From positions 1 through 64,000 of the forward strand of contig CAWGBJ010000018.1 of the NCBI GenBank assembly GCA_963820795.1: 64,000 nucleotides of DNA. The letters are read 5' to 3'. The position numbers were made by a program, and so were the translations under genes. The notes below the pieces were generated by a model. That model had not been told where the DNA came from. It did no database searches and saw nothing but the letters and a program-made list of their open reading frames with translations. This document shows positions 54,751 to 63,317 of this stretch, one piece after another. The stretch comes from Roseiarcus sp963820795 (GTDB lineage: Bacteria > Pseudomonadota > Alphaproteobacteria > Rhizobiales > Beijerinckiaceae). Each line of letters opens with the position of its first letter. Position 1 is the first letter of the stretch.

Positions 54751-56852
54751 TTGTAGGCCGGCAGCGTCGAGGGCAGCGAATTGAATCCGTCCGGGATCGC
54801 GTTGGGGATGCCTTGCCGCACGTCCTCCGGCGTCACTCCGATCGCCTCGCAGCCTTTGCCGCCGTAATGCGGGAAGGTCTCGACGACGTCCGAGGGGATG
54901 GTCGCCAGCGACGCCGGCAGCGGCGGCAGGGCGCCTGTGACGCGGGCCTTGTCGAAGCCCGCGAGGAGGCTGTCGGTCACGGGCGAGGGCGAATCGCGCG
55001 GGCCGAGGAACTTCTGATGGAAGCCGGCGGGGGCGAAGGCGTTGAAGGCGGCGGAATCGCCGGCCGCGAGCGCCTCGGCCTCATCCGGCAGGCTCGAGAG
55101 CGGCGGCAGGCCGAAGAGCGCGTTGATCGTCTCGATCACCGCATTGTGGTCGCCCTCGGCATGCGCCGCCGCATGCGCCCGCGCGTAAGGCGAGATGAGA
55201 ATGAGGGGGATGCGGATGCCCCGGGCGAGCGGCAGGCCGTCCGGCCCGTAGCTCAGGATGCGCGGCGGCACATGATCGTAGAGGCCGTCCGACTCGTCGT
55301 AGGTGATGATGATGGCGCTCTTCTCCCAGAGGTCCCGGTTGGCGGCGATCGCGTTGATCACGCGCGCCGCCATGGCCTCGGTGAGCTGGCTGTCGGAATA
55401 GCTCGGATGGTCATCGTCGCCGGACTTCATCCGCTTGATCTTGTCGATGTCGGATGCCGTCAGTCCGGCCGGGTTCGGGTAGTTGGGGTTCTGGATGACG
55501 GCGCTCTGCCTCGGATAATTGAGGTTGTAATAGCCGCCGCGGATGTAGAAGACGCCTCCGGTCGTCGGTAGCGCATTGGCGGCGATGTCGGCGAAGAAAT
55601 CCCCCTCGCCGCGCATGTTCGTCTGCTCGAGCGCGTTGTTCGAGATATAGCCGAAGTATTGCGCGCCGTTGTGGTGGCTGACGTAGGCCTTGTGCGAGGC
55701 GACGCCGCCCGAGTCGGTCGGCTCGAGCGCGTAGCCGTTCTGATACCAGCGCCATTGCACGGGCTCACCGCCGAGCTTGCCGATGAACGAAATGTCATGT
55801 CCGACGTCGCCGAGATCGAAGGCGGGGTTGCGGTCGTGCGCAATGAACCAGTTGATCCAGCCGCCCATCATGGTCAGCGGCAGCGAGGCGAAGGTGAGGT
55901 TCGAGGCGATGTTGTCGGGGTCCCAGTTCTCGTCCGGCGAGGTCGGCTCGCGATTGCCGGCCATCTGATCGAACTCGGACCCCCACCACGGCTGCGGATC
56001 GTTGACGAGCGGCGGTCCTTCGGTGGTCGCGGTGCCCGAGTAGGTCTTGCCGTTGATCGTGCCGCTGATCGGCCCCGTGGCGCCGTCCGCGGTCGGCATC
56101 GAGGCCGGGCCCGGATGCTTCACCCATTGCGTTTCCCCCGACTGGCCGGAGATCATCGCAACCGCATTGGGCGTCGAGGGCGTATCCTCGGTGGCGAAGA
56201 TATTGTCGAAGATCGTGAACCGGCTCGCATAGCGCCAGAAGAACGGGATCGTGTCGCAGTCGATATGCGCCATCACCAGCCGGGCGAATTGCGTTCCGGC
56301 CTTCTCGCCCTCGGCGCTGCCGGAATGCGCGTAGCGGCGCCACTCGACCTCGGCGAACTTGTCCATCGCCGGGACGCCGTTCTGGATGTCGAGCTTCGCC
56401 GCGAGCCCTTTGTGCGAATGGTCGGTCGAGTCCTTGAACGAAGCGTTCTGTTCGGGGCCGACGCGGAACGGCTGAAGCGTCACCGTCTGCCCGGTCGTCG
56501 TGTCGAGATAGGTCTCAGTGAAGCCTGGCGTGTCGGCCGCGGCGCGCGGCTTCTTCCCGTCGGAATAGAGCCCGTCGACGCCAGGAAACGTGCCGTATTC
56601 ATGGTCGAAGGAGCGGTTCTCGTTGAAGATCACGAAGACATATTTGACCTTTTGCCGCAGCGCCTCGATGTCCTTCGCCGACCATTCCGAATCGCTCCAG
56701 CGCGGGTCGTAATCGCTGACGAAATAGGGCGCGACGTCGGCGGTGGGATCGGGCTGCGCCGTCGCCAGCGGCCGGGAACCGGACGCCGCCACGGCCGGAA
56801 ATGCGCTCGCAATCCAGAGGAGCGCCGTCGCCCTGCGAAGAAGCATCGTCAT
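54747..56852 (-). CDS. Secreted phosphoesterase (acid phosphatase/phospholipase C family)
   Basis: 701 residues from MTMLLRRATALLWIASAF, a signal peptide. VKYVFVIFNENRSFDHEYGTFPG is the metal-binding start of the phospholipase C/AcpA phosphoesterase family; MAHIDCDTIPFFWRYASRF and IIITYDESDGLYDHVPPRIL complete the site. The enzyme would release phosphate from lipids or other esters in the periplasm. The long form and lack of a C-terminal PLC domain favour the acid-phosphatase branch. Coupled to an orphan binding protein. Confidence 0.85.
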   Translation of the reverse strand: MTMLLRRATALLWIASAFPAVAASGSRPLATAQPDPTADVAPYFVSDYDPRWSDSEWSAKDIEALRQKVKYVFVIFNENRSFDHEYGTFPGVDGLYSDGKKPRAAADTPGFTETYLDTTTGQTVTLQPFRVGPEQNASFKDSTDHSHKGLAAKLDIQNGVPAMDKFAEVEWRRYAHSGSAEGEKAGTQFARLVMAHIDCDTIPFFWRYASRFTIFDNIFATEDTPSTPNAVAMISGQSGETQWVKHPGPASMPTADGATGPISGTINGKTYSGTATTEGPPLVNDPQPWWGSEFDQMAGNREPTSPDENWDPDNIASNLTFASLPLTMMGGWINWFIAHDRNPAFDLGDVGHDISFIGKLGGEPVQWRWYQNGYALEPTDSGGVASHKAYVSHHNGAQYFGYISNNALEQTNMRGEGDFFADIAANALPTTGGVFYIRGGYYNLNYPRQSAVIQNPNYPNPAGLTASDIDKIKRMKSGDDDHPSYSDSQLTEAMAARVINAIAANRDLWEKSAIIITYDESDGLYDHVPPRILSYGPDGLPLARGIRIPLILISPYARAHAAAHAEGDHNAVIETINALFGLPPLSSLPDEAEALAAGDSAAFNAFAPAGFHQKFLGPRDSPSPVTDSLLAGFDKARVTGALPPLPASLATIPSDVVETFPHYGGKGCEAIGVTPEDVRQGIPNAIPDGFNSLPSTLPAYN

Positions 56853-56985
56853 TGAACCGCCCCCGGCCTCCGTCGAAGTCTGGCGCAAGCCTATCGAAGA
56901 TGGCTGTCACGGTCGAGCGCAGGGAACCGCTCTCGAGGGTGACGAAGCACTTCCTTCGCGCGTCAAGGCTCATGCGGCTCGCTTC

Positions 56986-58005
56986 TCAAGTGGGTAGACC
57001 GACGCCGCGGCCGCCGGCGCGGCGCTGTTGGATGACGACGGCGATGACGAGAAGTGCGCCCTGAGCAATGTCCTGATAGAAGGAGTTGACGTTCAAGATG
57101 ATGAGGCCGTTTTCCAGAACGCCAAGCAGGATCACGGCCAGAATCGTCCCGACGATGGTCCCGCGTCCACCCTGCAGGGAGCAGCCCCCCAGGGCGGCGG
57201 CGGTGATCGACTGCAACTCCAATCCCTGGCTACCCGATGTAGGCTGGCCCGAGCCGGTTCGCGCCGTCAGAAGGACGCCGGCCAACGCCGCCACGACGCC
57301 GACCAGAACGTAGCAACCAAGAATATACCGGTTGAGCGCGATGCCGGCGAGCCGCGCGGCGATCGCATTGCCGCCGATCGCATAGATGTTGCGGCCGATG
57401 TCCGTGTAATGCAGCATCAACTGGACCGCCGCTGCGACAATCAGGAGGATCCAGATCAGAACCGGGATGCCGAGGACGTATCCGCGCGCCAGGAAGTCGA
57501 AGATCGGATCGACTCCCGTGTAACCCTGCGCCCGACCATTGGATATGACGTTGGCGAGGCCGCGATAGGCCGCAAAAGTGGCCAGCGTCGCGATCACTGC
57601 ATTGACTCGCCCAAAGATGATCACGACGCCGTTGAACAGCCCCGCCGCCGCGCCGATCAAGAGGGCGCAGGCGATGGCTAGCAAGGGACTGCCCGACGCC
57701 ATAAAGATCATGGCGCAGGCGACGGAGGTCAGCCCCGCCTGCGAGCCGACGGAAATGTCGAGGCCCCCCAGCAGCATCACGACGGTTTGGACGACCGAGA
57801 GAACGCCGACGATCGCGATCGTCGTGCCGATCGTCGCGATGTTCCTTGGAAAGAAGAAGTTGCTGTTCTGCGAGCCGATGAAAGCAACCAGGAGCGCCAG
57901 CGCGATCAACAGGCTGACGTTCTGCACCCCAACCGAGCCCAGCATCCGCCGCAGGACGCTTAGGCCGACGGGAGCCTTCGCTTGTTCGTTGGCCTTCGTC
58001 GTCAT
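56986..58005 (-). CDS. Sugar ABC transporter permease (RbsC/AraH type)
   Basis: 339 residues, about ten helices. VMLLGGLDISVGSQAGLTSV, GLFNGVVIIFGRVNAVIATLAT, YAIGGNAIAARLAGI and GGCSLQGGRGTIVGTILAV are the diagnostic segments of the ribose/arabinose/galactose permease family. Its ATG overlaps the stop of the ATPase gene. Together with the genes at 58002 and 59623 it forms a complete importer. Confidence 0.93.
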   Translation of the reverse strand: MTTKANEQAKAPVGLSVLRRMLGSVGVQNVSLLIALALLVAFIGSQNSNFFFPRNIATIGTTIAIVGVLSVVQTVVMLLGGLDISVGSQAGLTSVACAMIFMASGSPLLAIACALLIGAAAGLFNGVVIIFGRVNAVIATLATFAAYRGLANVISNGRAQGYTGVDPIFDFLARGYVLGIPVLIWILLIVAAAVQLMLHYTDIGRNIYAIGGNAIAARLAGIALNRYILGCYVLVGVVAALAGVLLTARTGSGQPTSGSQGLELQSITAAALGGCSLQGGRGTIVGTILAVILLGVLENGLIILNVNSFYQDIAQGALLVIAVVIQQRRAGGRGVGLPT

Positions 58006-59528
58006 GCCGCTTCGCTCTCCAGCATGGCGAGGCGAAGGATCTTTTCTTCGCTCGCTTCGGCCCGCATCAGTTCGCCGGTAACCCGGCCGTGCTGCATCAC
58101 CACGACGCGATCGGCCAATCCCAGCACTTCGGGAAGCTCGGAGGATATGGCCAGCACCGCCGCGCCGTCGGCGGCGAGCCGGTCTATAATGGCGTAGATG
58201 TCGGCTTTTGCGCCCACATCGACGCCGCGCGTCGGCTCATCGAGGATCAGCAGCTTGCAGCGCCGCGCCAGCCAGCGCGCGAGCACCACTTTTTGCTGGT
58301 TTCCTCCTGACAGGGTCGAGACCTCGTTCTCCAAGGACGGCGTGCGCACCCGCAGCTCCGCGGCGTAGCGGCTGGCGACGCTCCTTTCCTCACGCCGCCG
58401 AACGACATGAAAGCGGCTGAGCTGGCCGATTATCGCGAGCGAGATGTTTTCGCGAATGGAGCGCTTCATCAGCAGCGCCTGTGTCTTGCGCTCCTCGGGC
58501 GCAAGACAAAGCCCGGCGCGGATTGCGTCGCGCGGCGAGGCCGGCGTCATTTTTTCGCCGTCGACAAAGATCTCGCCGCTCGTCATGGGCAGGTCGCCCA
58601 TGATGGCGCGCGCCAGTTCTGTACGACCGGCGCCGACAAGTCCCGCCAGCACAACGACTTCGCCGGCGCGCACGTCCAAGCTGACATTTTCGACGTCGGC
58701 GCTGGTCACGTTGCGCAGGCTGAGAACCGTGCGGCCCAACGCATGCGGCGTATGCTGAAACAGCGAGGTCAGGTCGCGACCGACCATCATCCGAACAAGC
58801 TCGGCTTGATCGGTTTGCGATAAGAAGCGCTCCCCGACGACCCGTCCATCGCGCAGAACGAGCACCCGCGTCGCAACGCCGAAGATCTCCCTCATCCGGT
58901 GCGAGACATAGATGATGGCGACGCCCGAGGCCGCCAGCCGGCGGATGAGATTGAAGAGCTGTTCGGCTTCGTGATCGGAAAGCGAAGACGTCGGTTCGTC
59001 GAATGCGATGACGCGCGGCTCGCCGATGAGCGCGCGCAGGATTTCCACCATCTGCCGCTGGGCGGGGGAAAGATCGCGTCCGAGCGTCGAAGGATCGAGC
59101 AGGCCCTGGAAGCCCGCCCGTTCGATATCGGTCGCGACGTTGGCCATCAGACCGGCCCGGTCGACCAAACGGCCTCGCCGCGGCAAGTTTCCGGCATAGA
59201 CGTTTTCGGCGACGTTGAGGTCGCGCATGATCTCCGGCTCTTGGGAAACCACGCGTATGCCGTTCCTGCGGGCGTCCGCAGGCGACGCAAACGTGATCGG
59301 CTCGCCGTCGAGAATAATCTGACCCGCGTCCGCGCTGTGAGCGCCGCTCATCACCCTGAGCAGCGTCGACTTGCCCGCGCCGTTTTCCCCGATCAAGGCG
59401 AGCACTTCGCCCGAAGCGGCAGCCAGCGTCACATCGTCCAGCGCGCGAACGCCGGCGAACTCCTTTGACACATTGCGCAGAACGAGGACTTGTCTGCGTC
59501 GATCGTCGTCGCTCCGCTCGCCGCCCAT
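58002..59528 (-). CDS. Sugar ABC transporter ATP-binding protein (RbsA/AraG type)
   Basis: 508 residues with two ATPase domains. The first has ALIGENGAGKSTLLRVMSG, LSPAQRQMVEIL and IAFDEPTSSLSDHE; the second has VLAGLVGAGRTELARAI (degenerate Walker A), TLSGGNQQKVVLARWL and LILDEPTRGVDVGA. This asymmetric double ATPase is typical of the CUT2 sugar importers. Third-to-second gene of the operon. Confidence 0.93.
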   Translation of the reverse strand: MGGERSDDDRRRQVLVLRNVSKEFAGVRALDDVTLAAASGEVLALIGENGAGKSTLLRVMSGAHSADAGQIILDGEPITFASPADARRNGIRVVSQEPEIMRDLNVAENVYAGNLPRRGRLVDRAGLMANVATDIERAGFQGLLDPSTLGRDLSPAQRQMVEILRALIGEPRVIAFDEPTSSLSDHEAEQLFNLIRRLAASGVAIIYVSHRMREIFGVATRVLVLRDGRVVGERFLSQTDQAELVRMMVGRDLTSLFQHTPHALGRTVLSLRNVTSADVENVSLDVRAGEVVVLAGLVGAGRTELARAIMGDLPMTSGEIFVDGEKMTPASPRDAIRAGLCLAPEERKTQALLMKRSIRENISLAIIGQLSRFHVVRRREERSVASRYAAELRVRTPSLENEVSTLSGGNQQKVVLARWLARRCKLLILDEPTRGVDVGAKADIYAIIDRLAADGAAVLAISSELPEVLGLADRVVVMQHGRVTGELMRAEASEEKILRLAMLESEAA

Positions 59529-59622
59529 CGGCTCCCCATCCTATCGTCGGCGCATCTCTACGTTTTGCGGCGCATCCCGACCGGGACGCGCCGCTCCTGC
59601 ATTTGCAGCGATGCTGCGAAGA

Positions 59623-60612
59623 TCAGCTGCAGCTGCCCATTACGGACTTCCAATTGTCGGGACCGACGATGGTGGTATTGGCGACCGTCTTGGCGGGAAG
59701 CGGCTTGTCGTTGCGGATTTTGTCGACCAGAACCCTGACCGCAGCGGCGCCGACGTCGCGGCCGCTGATGAAAAGGGAGGCCTTGTTGCCGGTGTTCTGG
59801 TTGGCCTGCCAGTCCTTGCAGTCGAGATAGGCGCCGAGACCCACGCCGATGATGTCGTTCGCGGAGATGCCGGCGTTGCTGAGCGCGGTCACGGCGCCGG
59901 TTTCGCTCTCGTCGTTGCAGCCCCAGACCACCCAGTGGGAGATCCCCGGATGGGCGGTGACCACGGCCCCGGTGCGGTTCTGCGCGTCCACGACCGAGTT
60001 GTCGGTGCCGATTTTCACGACCTGCGGCAGGACGCCGCCGGTGGCTTCTTTGAAGCCGTCCTCCTCGCCGCGCTCGCGATCCTGGCAGACCGACAACTGC
60101 TCTTCGAAGGCGGCGGCGACGAGCGCGCCGTCAGCCTTCCAGCCCGCCTTCTTGAAGAGATTGCCGGCCGCAAGCCCCACTTTGTGGCCCATGTCATAGC
60201 CGTCGAATCCGACGAAGGGAATCGCCTCGCCCTTGCCATCTTTCAAGGTGTCGTCCGAAGCGACGATGGGAATGCCAGCTTGCCTGGCCATGTCGATCAC
60301 CTGAGGCCCGATCTTCTGGTCGGGAACGACAATGGCGATGCCGTCAACCTTCTGGCCGATCATCACATTCATCGCGCTGATGGCGGCGTTCGCGTCCATG
60401 CTGACGTTGATGACGTTCACGCTGACATTGCCGAGTTTCTGGGCTTCGTCCCTCGCGCCTTGCGCCTCATCGACGAAATATTGCTGATCGCCCTGCTTTT
60501 GGATGTAGGCGAGGGTGATGTGCTTATCGGCGGCTTGCGCGAGCGCCATGCCCAGCGCCAGGAAAGCGCCTGCGCTCAGCATGGCGACGGGAAACGATCT
60601 GTTTGACGACAT
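59623..60612 (-). CDS. Sugar ABC transporter substrate-binding protein (AraF-like)
   Basis: 329 residues with GGGAGGA before the ATG and a signal peptide (VAMLSAGAFLALGMALAQA). The periplasmic fold is ITLAYIQKQGDQQYFVDEAQG, DGIAIVVPDQKIGPQVIDMA, VASDDTLKDGKGEAI and HWVVWGCNDESETGAVTAL. PDQKIG and the WxxxGxND segment are closer to arabinose-binding AraF than to ribose-binding RbsB (from memory of the families). First gene of the importer operon, 94 bases before the ATPase. The sugar remains unproven. Confidence 0.85.
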   Translation of the reverse strand: MSSNRSFPVAMLSAGAFLALGMALAQAADKHITLAYIQKQGDQQYFVDEAQGARDEAQKLGNVSVNVINVSMDANAAISAMNVMIGQKVDGIAIVVPDQKIGPQVIDMARQAGIPIVASDDTLKDGKGEAIPFVGFDGYDMGHKVGLAAGNLFKKAGWKADGALVAAAFEEQLSVCQDRERGEEDGFKEATGGVLPQVVKIGTDNSVVDAQNRTGAVVTAHPGISHWVVWGCNDESETGAVTALSNAGISANDIIGVGLGAYLDCKDWQANQNTGNKASLFISGRDVGAAAVRVLVDKIRNDKPLPAKTVANTTIVGPDNWKSVMGSCS

Positions 60613-60879
60613 AGCTAGTCCTCCCTTTTCGGAACCGTTTTTCAAGCTTCAAGTCGGCGCGGATCTTAAGACTTCCCAACAACGCATACCGGCATCGCGC
60701 CATGGCCGATTAGGCGAAGACAAGCGGGCGGAACTCCGCGAGCATCCGGCCCTTCCCATGCGCCGGATCCAACTGCAAGATCTTCTCTACGTTCCTTTCC
60801 AATCCATCGAAATCGCCCCGCCCGACGCGCGCGCCAGCGCATCGATATAGAGGTAGAAAGCTTCATGCTCTCGTTTCCG

Positions 60880-61094
60880 ACCCCCGGCTTACGCCCGCGC
60901 TTGCGATTCAGCCCGGCCGCGCCAAGCTTGCGATAGGCCGCCCGCCATTCGTAAAGCAGCTTGCGCCTGATCTTCAGCGCGTCCGCAACCGCCGCGATCC
61001 CCTCGCCAGCCTCGAGCCGAAGAACCGCTGCTCGCTTGAACTCGGTGTGCGCATTCCTTGCTGTGACATTGAGCCTTCCAACAGGCTCTGTCAC
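60880..61094 (-). pseudogene. IS3-like transposase OrfA, N-terminal part
   Basis: From a GTG at 61094: TEPVGRLNVTARNAHTEFKR, AAVLRLEAGEGIAAVADALK and IRRKLLYEWRAAYRKLGAAG, ending KRGRKPG. This is the helix-turn-helix orfA of an IS3-like element. After GRKPG the match stops abruptly at about 60880 and no orfB follows, so this copy lost most of its body. Its start codon lies inside the element's terminal inverted repeat. Confidence 0.75.
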
Positions 61095-61130
61095 TCCAAT
61101 TCGGGTATCTCACCTTTCGGGGGCAGTACA
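61084..61130. repeat. Terminal inverted repeat of the left IS3-like copy
   Basis: Read outward, GGCTCTGTCACTCCAATTCG, then GGTATCTCACC and GCAGTACA; on the other strand it starts TGTACTGCCCCC, a typical IS3-type end. It is the inverse complement, with about 80 percent identity, of the repeat at 62075-62120. It marks the upstream end of the orfA-containing remnant. Confidence 0.75.
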
Positions 61131-61195
61131 CGGGTGCGTCATCGTAATTCCCGGTAATTCCCGGGCAGAGCGGCGTGCAAGCCCGCGGGCGGCTT

Positions 61196-62047
61196 TTAAG
61201 CTGGCTCTGTCAACCTTGCGATAAATGCGTCCAGAGACCGGATCTCCGCCTGCTTGCCGGTCTGATCGACTGCGAGACGCCGGCAAAGCGCCGCCATCCC
61301 CTGGAAGATAAGGCGGGCGGCGGGATCGTCGCCGAGGAACTCGGCGATCTCTTCCATCTCGGGAGCCCAGCGATAAGCCTTTGGATACATGTCCGGTATT
61401 GATCGGGCATAGCGATCCAGAAGCTCTGGCCGGCTTTCCGATAATTCGGCCCGGAGCGCATCGGCGGCCCCGGCGCGCGTGGCGCCGAGCAGCATCGCGG
61501 CAGTAAGAAGCGTCGTCCCTTTGTTGATTCCAGCGTAGGACATCTTGAGAGCGGAAGCAGCGCCGAGCGGGGCCTTCATGATTCGGACATTGAGGCCAAG
61601 ATCACTGAGCCCTGCCAGAGCCGAGGCGGCTTGCCCAGAAAAATAGAAGTTGGGGTCGCCGCTTTGCCCTGGCGGCGGACCGATGATTCCGCCATCGACG
61701 AAGGCTGCGCCGGTCGGCGCGATGACAGCGGCGATCCGGCGCACGGTCTCCACGTTGATGGCGTTGCAATCGGCAAAAATGGCCTTGTGCGAGGCGCGGG
61801 ACAGCGGCGCTGCGAAACGCTCGGCAAGCGCGAACGCCTCGTTGGGCGGGAGGATGGAGAGGATCACGTCGGCCTGGGCGATGGCGTCGTCATCGGCGCC
61901 GATCATGCCAGTCGCTTCGGCCCGGCGGATGGTTGCGACGCTGCGCCCGGTCAGCGATGTGAGCACGCGCGCACCGTGCTCGCTCAGGCGACGACCCACC
62001 GCGCTGCCCATGGCGCCCGGCGCTATAATGGCGATTTTTGTCATCAT
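61196..62047 (-). CDS. NAD(P)-dependent dehydrogenase with DUF1932 domain
   Basis: 283 residues. N-terminal Rossmann motif IAIIAPGAMGSAVGRRL (GxxGxxG form), VILSILPPNEAFALAERF and AAFVDGGIIGPPPGQSG of the beta-hydroxyacid dehydrogenase family, with the catalytic lysine in ALKMSYAGINKGTTLL. The C-terminal part (RYARSIPDMYPKAYRWAPEMEEIAEF) is a DUF1932 domain. Substrate unknown. It lies alone between the facing ends of two IS3-like copies, so it may be transposon cargo. Confidence 0.85.
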   Translation of the reverse strand: MMTKIAIIAPGAMGSAVGRRLSEHGARVLTSLTGRSVATIRRAEATGMIGADDDAIAQADVILSILPPNEAFALAERFAAPLSRASHKAIFADCNAINVETVRRIAAVIAPTGAAFVDGGIIGPPPGQSGDPNFYFSGQAASALAGLSDLGLNVRIMKAPLGAASALKMSYAGINKGTTLLTAAMLLGATRAGAADALRAELSESRPELLDRYARSIPDMYPKAYRWAPEMEEIAEFLGDDPAARLIFQGMAALCRRLAVDQTGKQAEIRSLDAFIARLTEPA

Positions 62048-62074
62048 CGGACTGTCTCCGGTAGGGAGAACGGG

Positions 62075-62120
62075 TGAACTGCGCCCTTAGGCTGAGATAC
62101 CGGATTTGAGTGACAGAGCC
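62075..62120. repeat. Terminal inverted repeat of the right IS3-like copy
   Basis: Starts TGAACTGCGCCC and ends TGAGTGACAGAGCC. It is the inverse complement of 61084-61130 with scattered differences. It marks the 3' end of the transposase remnant that extends to its right. CGGG flanks both inner ends (61131-61134 and 62071-62074), possibly by chance. Confidence 0.75.
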
Positions 62121-62249
62121 TTGGCTGTGTCGTTTCAGACGGTTTGGCTTCGGCGGAGTCCAGCTTCGAAAGTCAACCGGGGGTTTATAGCCGAGCGCTG
62201 AATGCAGACGGCCTCGATCATAGACGCTTTCGAGGAAGGCGCCGATATG
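62121..62249 (-). pseudogene. IS3-like transposase OrfB, C-terminal fragment
   Basis: The minus strand reads HIGAFLESVYDRGRLHSALG then YKPPVDFRSWTPP; the YxRxRLHSALGYxxP pattern is the hallmark end of IS3-family integrase-type transposases. The rest of orfB is missing upstream (beyond about 62250). The fragment runs into the inverted repeat at 62075-62120, so this is the 3' end of a second copy, in the same orientation as the orfA remnant. Confidence 0.8.
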
Positions 62250-62422
62250 GATTCGGCGAGATTACGGTGATGGGGTGGACGGCGCCCCGAACGGACGGCC
62301 TTCGCAGGCTGGCGCGGCTGTGATAACCTGGGCAAGCAACCGGATATGCCGGCGAGGTAATTTTGTAAGACGGGTGAACAAACGCGGATCCTACCAAAGC
62401 AAAAAAGCGACAGGAGAAGAAT

Positions 62423-62836
62423 ATGGAATCCGTAGAAGATGCCATCGTCGATATTCCCAAGGACCGCTTAGGATTTTTTGGCGGACCAGGCAAAATGCTG
62501 TTGCCTGGTCCAGCGACTATAGCAGCCTTGCTAGAGAAAGTCCCGACAGGCAAACTCGTCACGACTAATCTCCTTTGCCAGAAACTTGCTCAGCAATTCA
62601 ACGTCCGGGGGACGTGCCCCGTTACAACCCAAAAGGCCCTTCACGCGGTTGCTCATGGCCCCGGCAACGAAGTTGCTTACTGGCGGGTTATCAAAGCGAA
62701 CGGAGGGCTCATGACTCGGTTTCCCGGCGGCGCGGCGGGTCAGGCGGAACGCCTAAGCAAAGAGGGCATCACGCTCGATAGGAAAGGGAAAGCGCCTAAG
62801 GTAGCAAACGTCCGAGAAAGCCTCGTTCGCTGGTGA
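62423..62836 (+). CDS. Alkyltransferase-like (MGMT-fold) DNA-binding protein
   Basis: 137 residues with AGGAG 8-9 bases before the ATG. The MGMT DNA-binding fold is visible as LLEKVPTGKLVTTNLLCQKL, TQKALHAVAHGPGNE, AYWRVIKANGGL and FPGGAAGQAERLSKEGI. Where alkyltransferases have the catalytic PCHRV, this protein has AYWRV, so it cannot repair O6-alkylguanine itself; Trp/Tyr forms bind such lesions and hand them to excision repair. Lower GC than the surroundings and its position beside IS remnants suggest transfer. Confidence 0.75.
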   Translation: MESVEDAIVDIPKDRLGFFGGPGKMLLPGPATIAALLEKVPTGKLVTTNLLCQKLAQQFNVRGTCPVTTQKALHAVAHGPGNEVAYWRVIKANGGLMTRFPGGAAGQAERLSKEGITLDRKGKAPKVANVRESLVRW

Positions 62837-62869
62837 CTCTTTTTTCGGGCTTGCAAGGAAAGGACGGCT

Positions 62870-63030
62870 ATGGCGCGCACTCCGGTGGCGCTCGACGAGG
62901 ATCATCTCATGAACATGGGCCCGCTATGTCGCGCTGAACCCGGTTAGGGCGGGGCTCGCGCCGCGGGCGGAGGACTGGCCCCATTCCAGCGCGCGCGCAA
63001 GGGCGGGCGAGGCGCGGTTAAGCTCCCTTT
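62870..63030 (+). pseudogene. REP-associated tyrosine transposase (RAYT), C-terminal remnant
   Basis: One frame reads RYVALNPVRAGLAPRAEDWPHSSARA, the conserved end of IS200-like RAYT transposases (RYVxxNPVRAGLVxxxxDWxWSS). The part before it (ARTPVALDEDHLMNMG) is in another frame, so at least one indel is present. The catalytic HUH and tyrosine regions are gone. It lies directly before the YefM promoter. Confidence 0.75.
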
Positions 63031-63056
63031 GCTTTGCGTACCCAATCAGGTACAAT
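63029..63056 (+). promoter_or_regulatory. YefM/YoeB promoter and operator
   Basis: TTGCTT (63029-63034) and TACAAT (63051-63056) are 16 bases apart. GTACC (63038-63042) and GGTAC (63049-63053) are perfect inverted repeats overlapping the -10 box, the expected site for YefM-type autorepression. Transcription would start near 63063, the A of the ATG, again giving an almost leaderless message. Confidence 0.6.
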
Positions 63057-63062
63057 CGTCGC

Positions 63063-63317
63063 ATGCGCATTTCTTCCTATTCCGAATTCCGGCGGAAACT
63101 CGCTGACGCCATCGACCGGGTGAACGATGACCACGAGCCACTCATCATAACGCGCGACCGGGGCAAGCCGATGGGTGTACTGATGTCGCTGGAGGATTTT
63201 GCGTCCTATGAGGAGACGCGGCATCTGCTGCGCAGCGCCAAGAACGCCGAGCGCCTCGTGGAGGCGATCGCAGAGCTTGAGGGCGGAGGCGGAACGGAGC
63301 GGACAATTCCCGAGTGA
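63063..63317 (+). CDS. yefM: YefM-family antitoxin
   Basis: 84 residues: RISSYSEFRRKLADAIDRVND, HEPLIITRDRGKPMGVLMSLEDFASYEET, the YefM/Phd DNA-binding fold, then a flexible acidic and glycine-rich C-terminus that masks the toxin. Its stop overlaps the toxin GTG (GTGA). It probably represses its own promoter through the palindrome upstream. Confidence 0.9.
   Translation: MRISSYSEFRRKLADAIDRVNDDHEPLIITRDRGKPMGVLMSLEDFASYEETRHLLRSAKNAERLVEAIAELEGGGGTERTIPE

Noticed and set aside
55659..56855. A 398-codon plus-strand open frame opposite the phosphoesterase
   Set aside because: Antisense shadow of a secreted enzyme with clear catalytic motifs; arginine-rich and without domains.
60666..60879. 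Continuation of the OrfA frame beyond GRKPG as a 142-residue transposase
   Set aside because: The homology to IS3-type OrfA ends abruptly there and the remaining residues look like random translation. Treated as junction DNA.
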